From NCBI GenBank assembly GCA_947494435.1, contig CANLUY010000001.1:1788001-1852000 (forward strand): a DNA stretch of 64,000 bases, read 5' to 3'. A program made the position numbers and the translations under genes. This stretch comes from an uncultured Litoreibacter sp. Its GTDB lineage: Bacteria; Pseudomonadota; Alphaproteobacteria; Rhodobacterales; Rhodobacteraceae. The notes beneath the pieces are model-generated. The model had not been told where the DNA came from, ran no database searches, and saw nothing but the letters and a program-made list of their open reading frames with translations. Shown in pieces: positions 26,387 through 36,169 of the stretch (its first letter is position 1; the number at the start of each line of letters is the position of its first letter).

Positions 26387-27817
26387 TCAGGTGATGGTTG
26401 CGGAGTGCCAGACGTTTTTGATGTCCATGTAATTGTCCAGCCCCTCGGTGCCGCCTTCACGGCCGTAGCCGCTGGACTTCACGCCGCCGAATGGGGTTTC
26501 GGGCATGGAGGCCTCGAGTGTGTTGATAGAGAGGTTGCCCACTTCGACGCGGTCAATCAGCTGGTCAATATAGTCTGCACGATTGGTGAAGGCATAGCCT
26601 GCGAGGCCGTAGGGGACGGAATTGGCCTGCGAAATTGCATGATCCAACGAACTGACGGGGTTGATAACAGCGATGGGGCCGAAGGGTTCTTCTTGCATGA
26701 TCCGGGCTGTGTCGGGGACGTTGAGCAAAACGGTTGGCTGAAAGAAGTAGCCCTTTTCGCCGTGGCGCGCGCCGCCTGTGGCGAGTGTGGCCCCTTTGGC
26801 GCAAGCGTCTTCAACAAGGTCGGTTAAGACGGGCACGCGCCTTTCGTTGGCGGTCGGGCCCATTTCCACGCCCTCCTCCATTCCGTTTCCAACGATGGTT
26901 GCTTTAGCCCGTTCAACGAAGCCCGCAGCGTAGTCATCGAAGATGCTTTCATGTGCGAAGAACCGTGTGGGGGAGGTGCAGACCTGCCCGGCATTGCGCA
27001 TTTTGCGGACAGCGCTGGATGCAGCGGCGGTTTGTACATCCGTGTCTTCGCAGATGATGACGGGTGCGTGGCCACCGAGTTCCATCAAGACGCGCGTGTC
27101 ATGCTGTGCAGCCAAAGTAGAGAGATGACGCCCGACGGTTGTGGACCCTGTGAACGCCACGAGACGCACAGGGTCTTTTGGGATCAGGTAGCCTGAGATA
27201 TCTGCCGGATTGCCGAAGACGAGGTTCAAGACGCCAGCGGGAAGACCTGCATCTTCAAAGGCTTTGGCGATATGTATCGCACCTGCGGGGGTTTCTTCGG
27301 CAGCTTTCAGGATGACCGAACAGCCCGATGCGAGTGCGCCTGCGATTTTGCGGGCGGGCTGGCTCATTGGGAAATTCCAAGGAGAAAAGGCCGCAACGAC
27401 CCCGACCGGTTGATGATGGACCGTGAACTTATGCCCCGGGGCGGCCGGGATCACGCGTCCATAGGTGCGCATTGCTTCGCCTGCGTCCCATTCAAAGAAT
27501 TCGGCGCCGCGAATGACTTCTAGGCGGGCTTGGGGCAGGGGTTTGCCGTGTTCCAGGGTGATGGAGGTTGCGATCTCTTCCTGCCGGTCGCGCATCAATC
27601 TTGCGGCGCGCAGAATGGTGTCGGCGCGTGCGCGTGGCGACGTGTTGCGCCATAGGGCGAAGCCTTTGACTGCGGCCTCTAGTGCGTCGTCCAAATCCTG
27701 CTGCGTCGCACAGGGCAGGCGACCGATTTCTTCTTCGGTGGCCGGGTTGAGCACCGCCATGTCCGACTGTGACTTCCGCCACTTGCCGCCAATGAAAAGG
27801 TTCAGATCGGGATACAT
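26387..27817 (-). CDS. NAD(P)-dependent aldehyde dehydrogenase, succinate-semialdehyde dehydrogenase-like
   Basis: A 476-residue aldehyde dehydrogenase. FIGGKWRKSQSDMAVLNPAT opens the fold; SPWNFPMSQPARKIAGAL is the cofactor-binding part; the catalytic Glu sits in MELGGHAP (about residue 255) and the catalytic Cys in NAGQVCTSPTRF (about 288). The closest general class is succinate/glutarate-semialdehyde dehydrogenase. The start is ATG 27817 (MYPDLNLF); the track adds 41 non-family codons. It lies 157 bp after aspartate dehydrogenase on the same strand and opposite the dioxygenase/TRAP operon, so a muconate-type semialdehyde is a possible substrate; that is inference only. Confidence 0.88.
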   Translation of the reverse strand: MYPDLNLFIGGKWRKSQSDMAVLNPATEEEIGRLPCATQQDLDDALEAAVKGFALWRNTSPRARADTILRAARLMRDRQEEIATSITLEHGKPLPQARLEVIRGAEFFEWDAGEAMRTYGRVIPAAPGHKFTVHHQPVGVVAAFSPWNFPMSQPARKIAGALASGCSVILKAAEETPAGAIHIAKAFEDAGLPAGVLNLVFGNPADISGYLIPKDPVRLVAFTGSTTVGRHLSTLAAQHDTRVLMELGGHAPVIICEDTDVQTAAASSAVRKMRNAGQVCTSPTRFFAHESIFDDYAAGFVERAKATIVGNGMEEGVEMGPTANERRVPVLTDLVEDACAKGATLATGGARHGEKGYFFQPTVLLNVPDTARIMQEEPFGPIAVINPVSSLDHAISQANSVPYGLAGYAFTNRADYIDQLIDRVEVGNLSINTLEASMPETPFGGVKSSGYGREGGTEGLDNYMDIKNVWHSATIT

Positions 27818-27889
27818 GGGCGCGTCTCCAAAATGTGTCGTCTCAAGATCACCTGCCGCTTCGCTCTGCGACAAGTGAATTGGGTGAAT

Positions 27890-27901
27890 ACTGATATCAG
27901 T
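27890..27901. promoter_or_regulatory. palindrome ACTGATATCAGT upstream of the aldehyde dehydrogenase gene
   Basis: A perfect 12-base palindrome within the 157-bp gap between aspartate dehydrogenase and aldehyde dehydrogenase. It could be a regulator site controlling the dehydrogenase; no matching regulator gene is adjacent. Confidence 0.3.
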
Positions 27902-27974
27902 TCGAGGAATGTCAAAGGTCTCGGCTTTCTGCGGTGGCATGTCGTGCCGACCACAACGCGGCTACGGCGGTCCA

Positions 27975-28751
27975 TTACAGCACGATATCCCGACCAAGCT
28001 GGTCGATCTTGCTGATAACGCTCATCGCGGCAAGTGCTGAGGAGCGTGGATTATCGGGCAGGGAGTTCCCGCTGATTTGAAAGTGGAACTGGCCAAAATC
28101 GCCTTCTGCCGTGATTTCATGGATGTTGCGGGTGGCGGTTGCGTCGGCGATCAGGCGGACTTGCGTGTCGTCAAACCCGAGCCCCGCGAGGGCCACGGCA
28201 GCGGCAACATTTGCGTTTTTAGGATACTCCAAGGCTGCTGCGCGGGCGGTGCCGTCGAAATGCGTGTGTTCCCCTTCGGTCAACGCGTTCAGGTCGAGCT
28301 TTGCCTCTGCGGGTGAGCCTTTCCAGCCTTTGGGTGGTTTGCGCCCTGTGTAAGTGACTGAAGTGAGCTTGCCTACGCGCGCGGCGCTGAGGCAGTCCAG
28401 CGCGCCGATGGCCCCGCTGGCCAGATGCAGTTTTGCATTTCCTTTTTGGGCCGCCTGTTCGAGGGAGGTTGAGGTCGTCGTGTCTGCCAAGGCACCAAGC
28501 GACACGGTGATCAGATCAAAACCGCGTTTCAGGATTGATGGGCCGTGGGTGGCCAGCGCCTCATGCCCGGCGCAGTCAATCATGATGTCCAGATCAGCGG
28601 GGAGGGCTGCGACGGAACTGACTTCGATGGTTGCCGTGTTGGCGATGCGTTCGGGGCGCAGTAAAACTGCGCTGATCTCGTGCCCGCGCTTTAGGAGCGC
28701 GTCGCGCACGTAAGCGGCGATGGCGCCTTGTCCGATCAATCCAACCTTCAT
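27975..28751 (-). CDS. aspartate dehydrogenase (NadX family)
   Basis: A 258-residue NAD(P)-dependent dehydrogenase. The N-terminal Rossmann motif is VGLIGQGAIAAYV; the family segment LHLASGAIGALDCLSAA (about residues 130-147) and the C-terminal LPDNPRSSALAAMSV match L-aspartate dehydrogenase, which forms iminoaspartate or oxaloacetate. In some organisms it feeds NadA for quinolinate synthesis, but no nadA or nadC is nearby. Its position, divergent from a DapA-like gene and a 3-hydroxyanthranilate dioxygenase and beside a TRAP operon, suggests a role in a catabolic set or in recovering amino nitrogen. Confidence 0.85.
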   Translation of the reverse strand: MKVGLIGQGAIAAYVRDALLKRGHEISAVLLRPERIANTATIEVSSVAALPADLDIMIDCAGHEALATHGPSILKRGFDLITVSLGALADTTTSTSLEQAAQKGNAKLHLASGAIGALDCLSAARVGKLTSVTYTGRKPPKGWKGSPAEAKLDLNALTEGEHTHFDGTARAAALEYPKNANVAAAVALAGLGFDDTQVRLIADATATRNIHEITAEGDFGQFHFQISGNSLPDNPRSSALAAMSVISKIDQLGRDIVL

Positions 28752-28785
28752 ATCCCGATCCTATGACACGCACCGCATCTGCGGA

Positions 28786-28826
28786 ATTGAAAAGCTTTTG
28801 ATATTCATTTTTTATATATCCATATG
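28786..28826. promoter_or_regulatory. AT-rich divergent promoter region
   Basis: The gap between the divergent aspartate dehydrogenase and DapA-like genes contains the palindrome AAAAGCTTTT and a strongly AT-rich run including TTGATA and TATATA. Promoters for both directions are probably here; exact elements are not certain. Confidence 0.35.
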
Positions 28827-28895
28827 TGTGCTTCGCCTTGGACGGAAGGGGCGCAATGGCGTCTGGTGACGTTGGAACAGGGAAGGGTTTGCCGC

Positions 28896-29849
28896 ATGGA
28901 CTACACCAAACATGAAGCGAAGGCGTATGCCCGCGAGAATATGCGCGGGATTTGGGCGGCGGCGCTGAACCCATTCAAGGCTGATCTGAGTTTGGATGAA
29001 GAGGGGTTGCGCGCCAATATTCACCACTGGATCGACGATCTGGACATTCAGGGGCTGTTTGTGGCGGGCAAGCAGGGTGAGTTTTGGGCGATGTCGCTGG
29101 AAGAGCGGATGCGCAATATGACCATCGCAGCTGAGGAATGCGCGGGGAAGGCGGGGACGATCATGTCGATCTCCGATCAGAACCTGAACACTGCGTTGGA
29201 GCTTGGACGGCATGCGCAGAACTGTGGCGCGGATTACGTGGTGGTGCACGCGCCGATGCTGAGCTTTTGTCAGGATCGCGGTGAGGTGCTGTATCAATAT
29301 TACAAGCGCTTCTGCGATGAGTTGGATATCGGCATTGCGATGTGGAGCCATCCGGATGCGGGCTATCTTATGCAGCCCGAGGACTGCGCGCGGATTGCGG
29401 AATTGCCCAATATCGTGGCGATCAAATATTCCGTCCCGCGTGAGATGTATGTGCGTCTGACGCATATGGTCGGCGATTTGATCCATGTGTCGACATCGGC
29501 GGAGCATGAATGGCTGGACAATATTCTGGAGCTGGATTGGAAACTCTATCTTTGCTCCTCTCCGCCCTATCAGTTGCAGACGGAGACCGATCAGCGGATG
29601 AACGAATACACGCGTCTGGCCTTTGCAGGCAAAGCGGATGAGGCGCGCCGTGTTTTTGACAGCCTCAACCCGGTGCGCGATGCGATGAAACGCACGAAAC
29701 CGGCGGGAAAGCCCACGGCGTTCGGAAAATACTGGCAGGATTTGCTGGGTCAGCGCGGCGGACATGTGCGTGCGCCGATGTTGGAACTGACCGAGGCCGA
29801 GAAAGAAATCATTCGCAACGGGTTTGACAAATGCGGCCTCAGGCTCTGA
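28896..29849 (+). CDS. dihydrodipicolinate synthase (DapA) superfamily protein, atypical active site
   Basis: A 317-residue TIM-barrel protein of the DapA/NanA aldolase superfamily. The Schiff-base Lys is probably in PNIVAIKYSVP (about residue 175). The usual GTTGE pyruvate-carboxylate loop is GKQGE here (about 61-65) and the usual TPYY tyrosine region reads HAPMLSF (about 117-123), so two standard catalytic features are changed. The substrate is therefore probably not a simple pyruvate adduct. The start is ATG 28896 with GGAAGGG eight bases upstream; the track start is 24 codons too early. It heads the operon with the dioxygenase and DctPQM genes. Confidence 0.82.
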   Translation: MDYTKHEAKAYARENMRGIWAAALNPFKADLSLDEEGLRANIHHWIDDLDIQGLFVAGKQGEFWAMSLEERMRNMTIAAEECAGKAGTIMSISDQNLNTALELGRHAQNCGADYVVVHAPMLSFCQDRGEVLYQYYKRFCDELDIGIAMWSHPDAGYLMQPEDCARIAELPNIVAIKYSVPREMYVRLTHMVGDLIHVSTSAEHEWLDNILELDWKLYLCSSPPYQLQTETDQRMNEYTRLAFAGKADEARRVFDSLNPVRDAMKRTKPAGKPTAFGKYWQDLLGQRGGHVRAPMLELTEAEKEIIRNGFDKCGLRL

Positions 29850-29928
29850 TATAATCAAGTCTGAGACCTGAATACGGACAAGTCTGTTGCGGGTGAGGCA
29901 TGTGTCGAAGACAGTTGGGGGAGGGTGA

Positions 29929-31481
<1,553 letters not shown>

Positions 31482-31502
31482 GCTGAGCGAAGCAGTTTAA
31501 CG

Positions 31503-31528
31503 GGGCGCGGGCTCGCTCGCGCCCTTTT
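31503..31528 (+). terminator. hairpin between DctP and DctQ genes
   Basis: Stem GGGCGCG / CGCGCCC, 8-base loop, followed by TTTT, 21 bases after the binding-protein stop and inside the operon. Probably a partial terminator that keeps binding-protein mRNA in excess over permease mRNA. Confidence 0.7.
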
Positions 31529-31543
31529 GCTTGGAGAGGGGCC

Positions 31544-32077
31544 ATGTTGTTGAAAGCATCCGCCGTTTGGGCGCGCATCGAGATGATTGCCGCAGCTTTG
31601 CTGGCGGTCTGCGTGACGTTGCTTATTTTGCTCAACGTGGCGACACGCAATATGGGTCAGGCGCTGTTCTGGGTCGATGAGTTGGCGATTTATGCGATGG
31701 TGTGGATGACATTTCTGGGCGCGTCGGCGGCGTTGCATAATCGCACATCCGTTTCGATAACGTTGATCACCGACGCAGTGACGCCTGAGCGGCGTCGGAT
31801 CATCGGCATGTTTGTGGATGTCATCGTTCTGGCCTTCTCGCTGATGCTGCTTTGGTTCTGCTGGCGGTGGTTTCTGCCGCTAGATCTGATCCGGGCGGGA
31901 TTTGACGTGATGCAATTCCAAGGCAGCACGTTCAACTTCATCTATGCCGAACCCACGCTGACGCTTGGGTTGCCGAAATATCTGTTCTGGCTGGTGATGT
32001 GGCTGTTCGCGCTTGGAGCGACGCTGCATTCTGCGGCCCATCTTTTGTCACGAGCCAAACCGGAGGAGGCCGCATGA
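31544..32077 (+). CDS. TRAP transporter small permease (DctQ family)
   Basis: A 177-residue membrane protein with four hydrophobic segments, the standard DctQ topology. The family pattern VATRNMGQALFWVDELAIYAMVWMTFLGASAALHNRTSV spans the end of the first segment and the second segment. It starts at ATG 31544 with a GGAGAGGGG ribosome site and overlaps the DctM start by four bases (ATGA). Confidence 0.9.
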   Translation: MLLKASAVWARIEMIAAALLAVCVTLLILLNVATRNMGQALFWVDELAIYAMVWMTFLGASAALHNRTSVSITLITDAVTPERRRIIGMFVDVIVLAFSLMLLWFCWRWFLPLDLIRAGFDVMQFQGSTFNFIYAEPTLTLGLPKYLFWLVMWLFALGATLHSAAHLLSRAKPEEAA

Positions 32078-33333
32078 GCCCTGCGGTTTTTCTGGTCACC
32101 CTGTTTCTGTCGGTTCCCATCGCCATTGTTCTTGGTGTGACCTCGATCTGGTATATCTGGGAAAGCGGCAACACTGTTCTGTTTGATAGCTTTGCCCAGA
32201 AGATGTTCGCAGGCCTTGAGAATTACGGGCTTCTGGCCATTCCGCTGTTCATGCTGACCGGAGAGTTGATGAACGAGGGCGGGATGACCCGTCGCCTTGT
32301 GGCTTTGGCGCGCGTATTCGTTGGCGGGTTTCGGGGCGGTTTGGCCTATATCAACCTGCTCGCGAATATGTTCATGGCCGCGATCATCGGTTCGGCCACA
32401 GCGCAGATTGCGGTGATGTCGCGCGCCATAGTGCCCGCGATGAAAGAGGAAGGTTATGACGAAGGCTTTGCGGCCGCCACCACGGCGGCAGGCGGGTTGC
32501 TTGCGCCTGTCATTCCGCCGTCGATGATGTTTGTGATTTTTGGTGTCTTGGCGCAGGTCCCGATTGGCGAGATGTTTATTGCGGGGATTATTCCGGGCCT
32601 GCTTCTGGCGGCATCCTTTGCTTTGGTGATCACGGTGATTGGCTGGTCGCGGCAATTTCCCAAAGGGGCTTGGCTGTCGCGTGGCGAGGCGCTGCGGGCG
32701 CTGATCGCTGCATTGCCCGCGCTGCTGGTGCCGCTTGCGATTATCGGCGGTATTATATTCGGGATCGCGACACCGACGGAATCTGCGGCGATCGCTTCGT
32801 TGATTGCCTTCCTTGTCGGATGGCTGTTCTACCGCGACCTTGATCCGCGCAAATTGGGCGAGATGTTCATCCGGACGGCGGCAAATGCCTCGATGATCCT
32901 GTTCATGATCGCGGCGGCCAGCGTGTTCGGTTGGGTCATCATTTACGAGGAATTGCCGCAGCGGTTGGCGGGTTTGATCACTTCCATCACCTCTGATCCG
33001 TTTATGTTCCTGCTGATTGTGAACCTGTCTTTGCTATTGATCGGAATGGTGATTGACGGGATTGCGGCGATTATATTGATCACACCAATTCTGTTGCCGA
33101 TTGCCATGGGCTCCTACGATATCAGCCCTTATCAATTTGGCGTCGTCGCGTGCCTGAACCTTGTGTTGGGCTTGCTGACACCACCGGTTGGCATCGGGCT
33201 TTACATCGCGTCTTCAATGAGCGGGGCCAAGCCCGGTGCGATTTTGAACTCCCTCTGGCCCTTCCTGATTGCAGTGGCTTTTGTGTTGATCCTGCTCAGC
33301 TATTTCCCGGTGTTGTCGACGGTTCTGATTTGA
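32074..33333 (+). CDS. TRAP transporter large permease (DctM family)
   Basis: A 419-residue permease with about twelve hydrophobic segments that moves the substrate delivered by DctP. DctM hallmarks: IPLFMLTGELMNEGGMTRRLV, GGLLAPVIPPSMMFVIFGV (about residues 140-160) and LTPPVGIGLYIASSMSGA near the end. The start is ATG 32074, overlapping dctQ by four bases with CGGAGGAGG upstream; the track start is 25 codons early. It closes the dioxygenase/TRAP operon. Confidence 0.93.
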   Translation: MSPAVFLVTLFLSVPIAIVLGVTSIWYIWESGNTVLFDSFAQKMFAGLENYGLLAIPLFMLTGELMNEGGMTRRLVALARVFVGGFRGGLAYINLLANMFMAAIIGSATAQIAVMSRAIVPAMKEEGYDEGFAAATTAAGGLLAPVIPPSMMFVIFGVLAQVPIGEMFIAGIIPGLLLAASFALVITVIGWSRQFPKGAWLSRGEALRALIAALPALLVPLAIIGGIIFGIATPTESAAIASLIAFLVGWLFYRDLDPRKLGEMFIRTAANASMILFMIAAASVFGWVIIYEELPQRLAGLITSITSDPFMFLLIVNLSLLLIGMVIDGIAAIILITPILLPIAMGSYDISPYQFGVVACLNLVLGLLTPPVGIGLYIASSMSGAKPGAILNSLWPFLIAVAFVLILLSYFPVLSTVLI

Positions 33334-33342
33334 GCTGAGGTT

Positions 33343-33364
33343 AATCCCGTCCTTTTGCGGGATT
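33343..33364 (+). terminator. weak hairpin after DctM
   Basis: Stem AATCCCG / CGGGATT with an 8-base loop ten bases after the dctM stop. No T run follows, so termination may be inefficient or factor-dependent. Confidence 0.45.
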
Positions 33365-33467
33365 TGGCAGCGTGAGATTGCATCGAAACTTCTTGCAAGA
33401 CTCTGGCAATCGCGGACATGATCTAAGCCAGCTTTGGGCGGTTTGAGGGATGCTGGGTCCTGTGACG

Positions 33468-35885
33468 ATGTTTAACTATGTGAGGGTTTTGTTCGTTGTT
33501 TTGGGCGCGTTCTGTGGTGTCACAACGGCGGCGCAGGCAAACATCATCGACCTTGCTGTCCTCAGTGATAAATCGGCCAAAATCACCGTTTCAAAGAATT
33601 GGAAATGCAGGTCCCGCGTTTCGGTAACTGTTGAGACGGCAGATGCGAGCTTCTTTGAAACACGGTTGAATGATCTGGGTATGTTGCATGGTGCGGCGCT
33701 TTCGGCGCTTGCATCCGGCTGTGCGTCGCTGAGCCAGCTGACGCTGACTGGCGAGACCACGTCGGTTGACGTGATCAAGGGCACATCAAAGAAAAGCGAT
33801 GGCTGGGTGCTGCGGCTGGAACAACCGGACCTGACGAAAAAGGCGCAGGACCTGCCAAGCCGCATCAAGTCCTTTGATGATCTGGCGGAAATGGTGGAGA
33901 TCTTTGCACCTTACAGATCGGTGCCGGGGATTGATCGCACGTCTGGCTATGCGCTGTTTGCGCAAAATTCAGGTGCGGCGGTGCAGAGCCTTCTGTCTGA
34001 TCCAGCGCGGTTCGATACGTTCGTCGAGACGGCAACGCTCAGCAAGAACGAGAAGAAGACGAGTGAGCGCATCACGGCGGCGCTGAATATTGTCCAGCTT
34101 TACGATCCGCAGGCGGCTGGGCGCCTGTCACAGCGGGTTTTGCAACTGCGCAACGCAGCGCTGCGCGCGGCTGCTTTGCGCGTTGTTGAACGATCTACAG
34201 CCGGTGATGCCCCCATCAAAGCCGCGCTGACAGACACGCATGCCCATCTGAAGGCCAAAAAGCCGGACGCGGCGACACTTGCAGAGATTGATGCATCACT
34301 TGCGGCGTGGATCGAGGGGCGGGTACTCACGCATGAGCAGGCCAATGGGGGACTATATCTGGACAATGCCCGCGCGCATATGGACTTCGTGCAAACTGTC
34401 AGTGCGTCCAATATCGACGGATTGTTGCCCGTGACACAAACTGCGGTGGAGACGACTCGGTTTTGGTTTGAGGCGCTTTCCGAAAACCTGCTCGCGGATA
34501 ATCTGGCTGAAGCGAAAGCAATGATTGAAGCGTCCGGGACGACCTATCAGGAGATTGACCTGATCCTTGAAACGGGTCTGGCGCTGCATGAGGAATTCCG
34601 GAGTTACGGGTTCGAGGCGGAGGCGAATGAGCTTCTGGAACTGGCCAAATCCCGGATTGAGACGGCCATTGAAACAGGGCTGCAGACCTACAAAAACCAG
34701 CTGAGTGCGGAAACGATGACGTTGGAACGTGTCGCGTATTACAAGGGAGAAGCTGATCTTTTCTATGCGCTGGCGCAGGATTATCCCGGCTTCGGCGCCT
34801 ATGTCGACACCATCGAAGAGGGGGTCGAACGGGGTCAGCTTCAGGCTTGCGCGGTTGTCGCGAATTCCATTGAAAGCGGATCAAACCGCCGGTCTGTTAT
34901 TGTGGTCGGTGGACAGAGCTTCCCTCTGAAATCGCTCGTTTGTGCGCTTTATAACAACGGTCATTTGTTGAGGGATGTCTCGATTGATCGCGGCGGTCGC
35001 GACGGTGTGATTACGCTGCTTGAAAACAACCTTGATGAAGTGAGTTTCGACATCACGTCGAGCGGAGAGGAAAACGCCTTTTGGGGCGTCTCTGACGCAT
35101 GGGACGTGGAAATGGGAGCACTGGTCATTCCGCCTCCGTCCGGCAAACCTGATCGAAGCGGTGTTACGGAATGCGATCTGCTGGCTGGTGATCCGAATGA
35201 CAAAACGCTGCGGAGCCGTGGTGTCGTGTTGGAAGACGTAAGTGCCGATTATGATTTTGATCGTGCTGTCGAAGCCTGTATCGCAGCAGTAGAGCATGAT
35301 CCGGACGCCACGCGGCAGGTCTATCAGCTGGCGCGCGTTCTGGACTTTCTGGGGGATGCTGAAAGCGCTGCGCATTACGCGCAAGTCGCGGCAGGGCGAA
35401 AATATGCCCCTGCACTCCATCTTCAAGCATTCAGTATTCTGACGAACCGTGACGACGATGATGCGTTTTTCGATGCTGTTGATCTATTAAAAGTGTCGAC
35501 CAGTCTGGGATACGGTCCCTCAAAAGCCGAGCTGACCGCGCTTATGCCACCCGGAGTTGAGTTGTTTCGTGAGCGTCCGCCACCCTCGGACACTGAGATT
35601 TTGGACGCGGTAGGCCGCAAACGCTGCGAGAGCAATATCTTCGCAAAAGCCTGTTCCACGCGCACTGGTGTGGCGAAGAAAAGCTGTTTTCAGACCAGCG
35701 AAAACGTATTCTCATGCGAGCTGGTCTTATATCACCGCTGCAGTGTTCAGACGGGCATGGATGGTGATCCATTGATGCGCATGTTCACCGGTATGGTGAC
35801 GAACAGCTGCAGCCCCACAACGGACCCGATGTTTATGAAGCTGACGAAGAACGGGAATAGGTGGTCAGCGCGGAAGGAGTTTTAG
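33468..35885 (+). CDS. large secreted protein with C-terminal Sel1/TPR-like repeats, function unknown
   Basis: A protein of about 805 residues with signal peptide MFNYVRVLFVVLGAFCGVTTAAQA; the ATG at 33450 is an alternative start. A beta-rich N-terminal part (about 25-120) is followed by a long helical region (about 200-450). Near 600-700 there is CDLLAGDPNDKTLRSRG, DRAVEACIAAVEHDPDATRQVYQLARVL and AAHYAQVAAGRKYAPALHL, a Sel1-like repeat arrangement seen in many secreted or caspase-linked alphaproteobacterial proteins. The last 80 residues hold several cysteines (CSTRTGVAKKSC, CELVLYHRC), probably disulfide-bonded. I do not recognise the whole protein. Its stop overlaps the immunity-like gene on the other strand by four bases. 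Confidence 0.75.
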   Translation: MFNYVRVLFVVLGAFCGVTTAAQANIIDLAVLSDKSAKITVSKNWKCRSRVSVTVETADASFFETRLNDLGMLHGAALSALASGCASLSQLTLTGETTSVDVIKGTSKKSDGWVLRLEQPDLTKKAQDLPSRIKSFDDLAEMVEIFAPYRSVPGIDRTSGYALFAQNSGAAVQSLLSDPARFDTFVETATLSKNEKKTSERITAALNIVQLYDPQAAGRLSQRVLQLRNAALRAAALRVVERSTAGDAPIKAALTDTHAHLKAKKPDAATLAEIDASLAAWIEGRVLTHEQANGGLYLDNARAHMDFVQTVSASNIDGLLPVTQTAVETTRFWFEALSENLLADNLAEAKAMIEASGTTYQEIDLILETGLALHEEFRSYGFEAEANELLELAKSRIETAIETGLQTYKNQLSAETMTLERVAYYKGEADLFYALAQDYPGFGAYVDTIEEGVERGQLQACAVVANSIESGSNRRSVIVVGGQSFPLKSLVCALYNNGHLLRDVSIDRGGRDGVITLLENNLDEVSFDITSSGEENAFWGVSDAWDVEMGALVIPPPSGKPDRSGVTECDLLAGDPNDKTLRSRGVVLEDVSADYDFDRAVEACIAAVEHDPDATRQVYQLARVLDFLGDAESAAHYAQVAAGRKYAPALHLQAFSILTNRDDDDAFFDAVDLLKVSTSLGYGPSKAELTALMPPGVELFRERPPPSDTEILDAVGRKRCESNIFAKACSTRTGVAKKSCFQTSENVFSCELVLYHRCSVQTGMDGDPLMRMFTGMVTNSCSPTTDPMFMKLTKNGNRWSARKEF

Positions 35886-36169
35886 TCTGCAGTCACGTTG
35901 TTAAGTAGATACTCCGGTTTTACGTTTTCAAACTGATCTTCGAGCTTCCAGTTCTTTGGTTTTGCTTCGGGGTCGTGCCATTGACATCTAGACTGAAGCC
36001 AAGACTCTCTATGATTGATGATGCCTGTAATTGTCACATCGCCGTAACCAAATTCTACGCCGCAGCACTCGCAAAATTCAAAGCTGGGGGAGCTTCCGCG
36101 CGGGCCATGCTGTGCAACCCCTTGAGGCCAGCCGCAGACCCTACAATTTTCAGTAGGGTCATTGAGCAT
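35882..36169 (-). CDS. cysteine-rich zinc-ribbon-like protein, putative immunity protein
   Basis: A 95-residue protein, MLNDPTENCRVCGWPQG then SPSFEFCECCGVEFGYGDVT, ending with a Trp-containing acidic tail. The two CxxC pairs suggest a small zinc ribbon; this CxxCG...FxxCxxCGxEFGY pattern is common in small proteins encoded next to polymorphic-toxin C-termini. It starts inside the toxin gene (11-bp overlap), the arrangement expected of a toxin-immunity pair. The track start (36259) lies deep inside the toxin frame and is not credible. Local base composition is low in G+C, like the toxin tip. The immunity role is inferred from position. Confidence 0.65.
   Translation of the reverse strand: MLNDPTENCRVCGWPQGVAQHGPRGSSPSFEFCECCGVEFGYGDVTITGIINHRESWLQSRCQWHDPEAKPKNWKLEDQFENVKPEYLLNNVTAD

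Noticed and set aside
23538-26460. Long upstream extensions of both SRPBCC ORFs sharing the peptide MSIG...RRVG
   Set aside because: The similarity is explained by the shared promoter boxes TGTCGATTGGC and CGTCGTGT; each gene has a proper ATG with ribosome site downstream of them.
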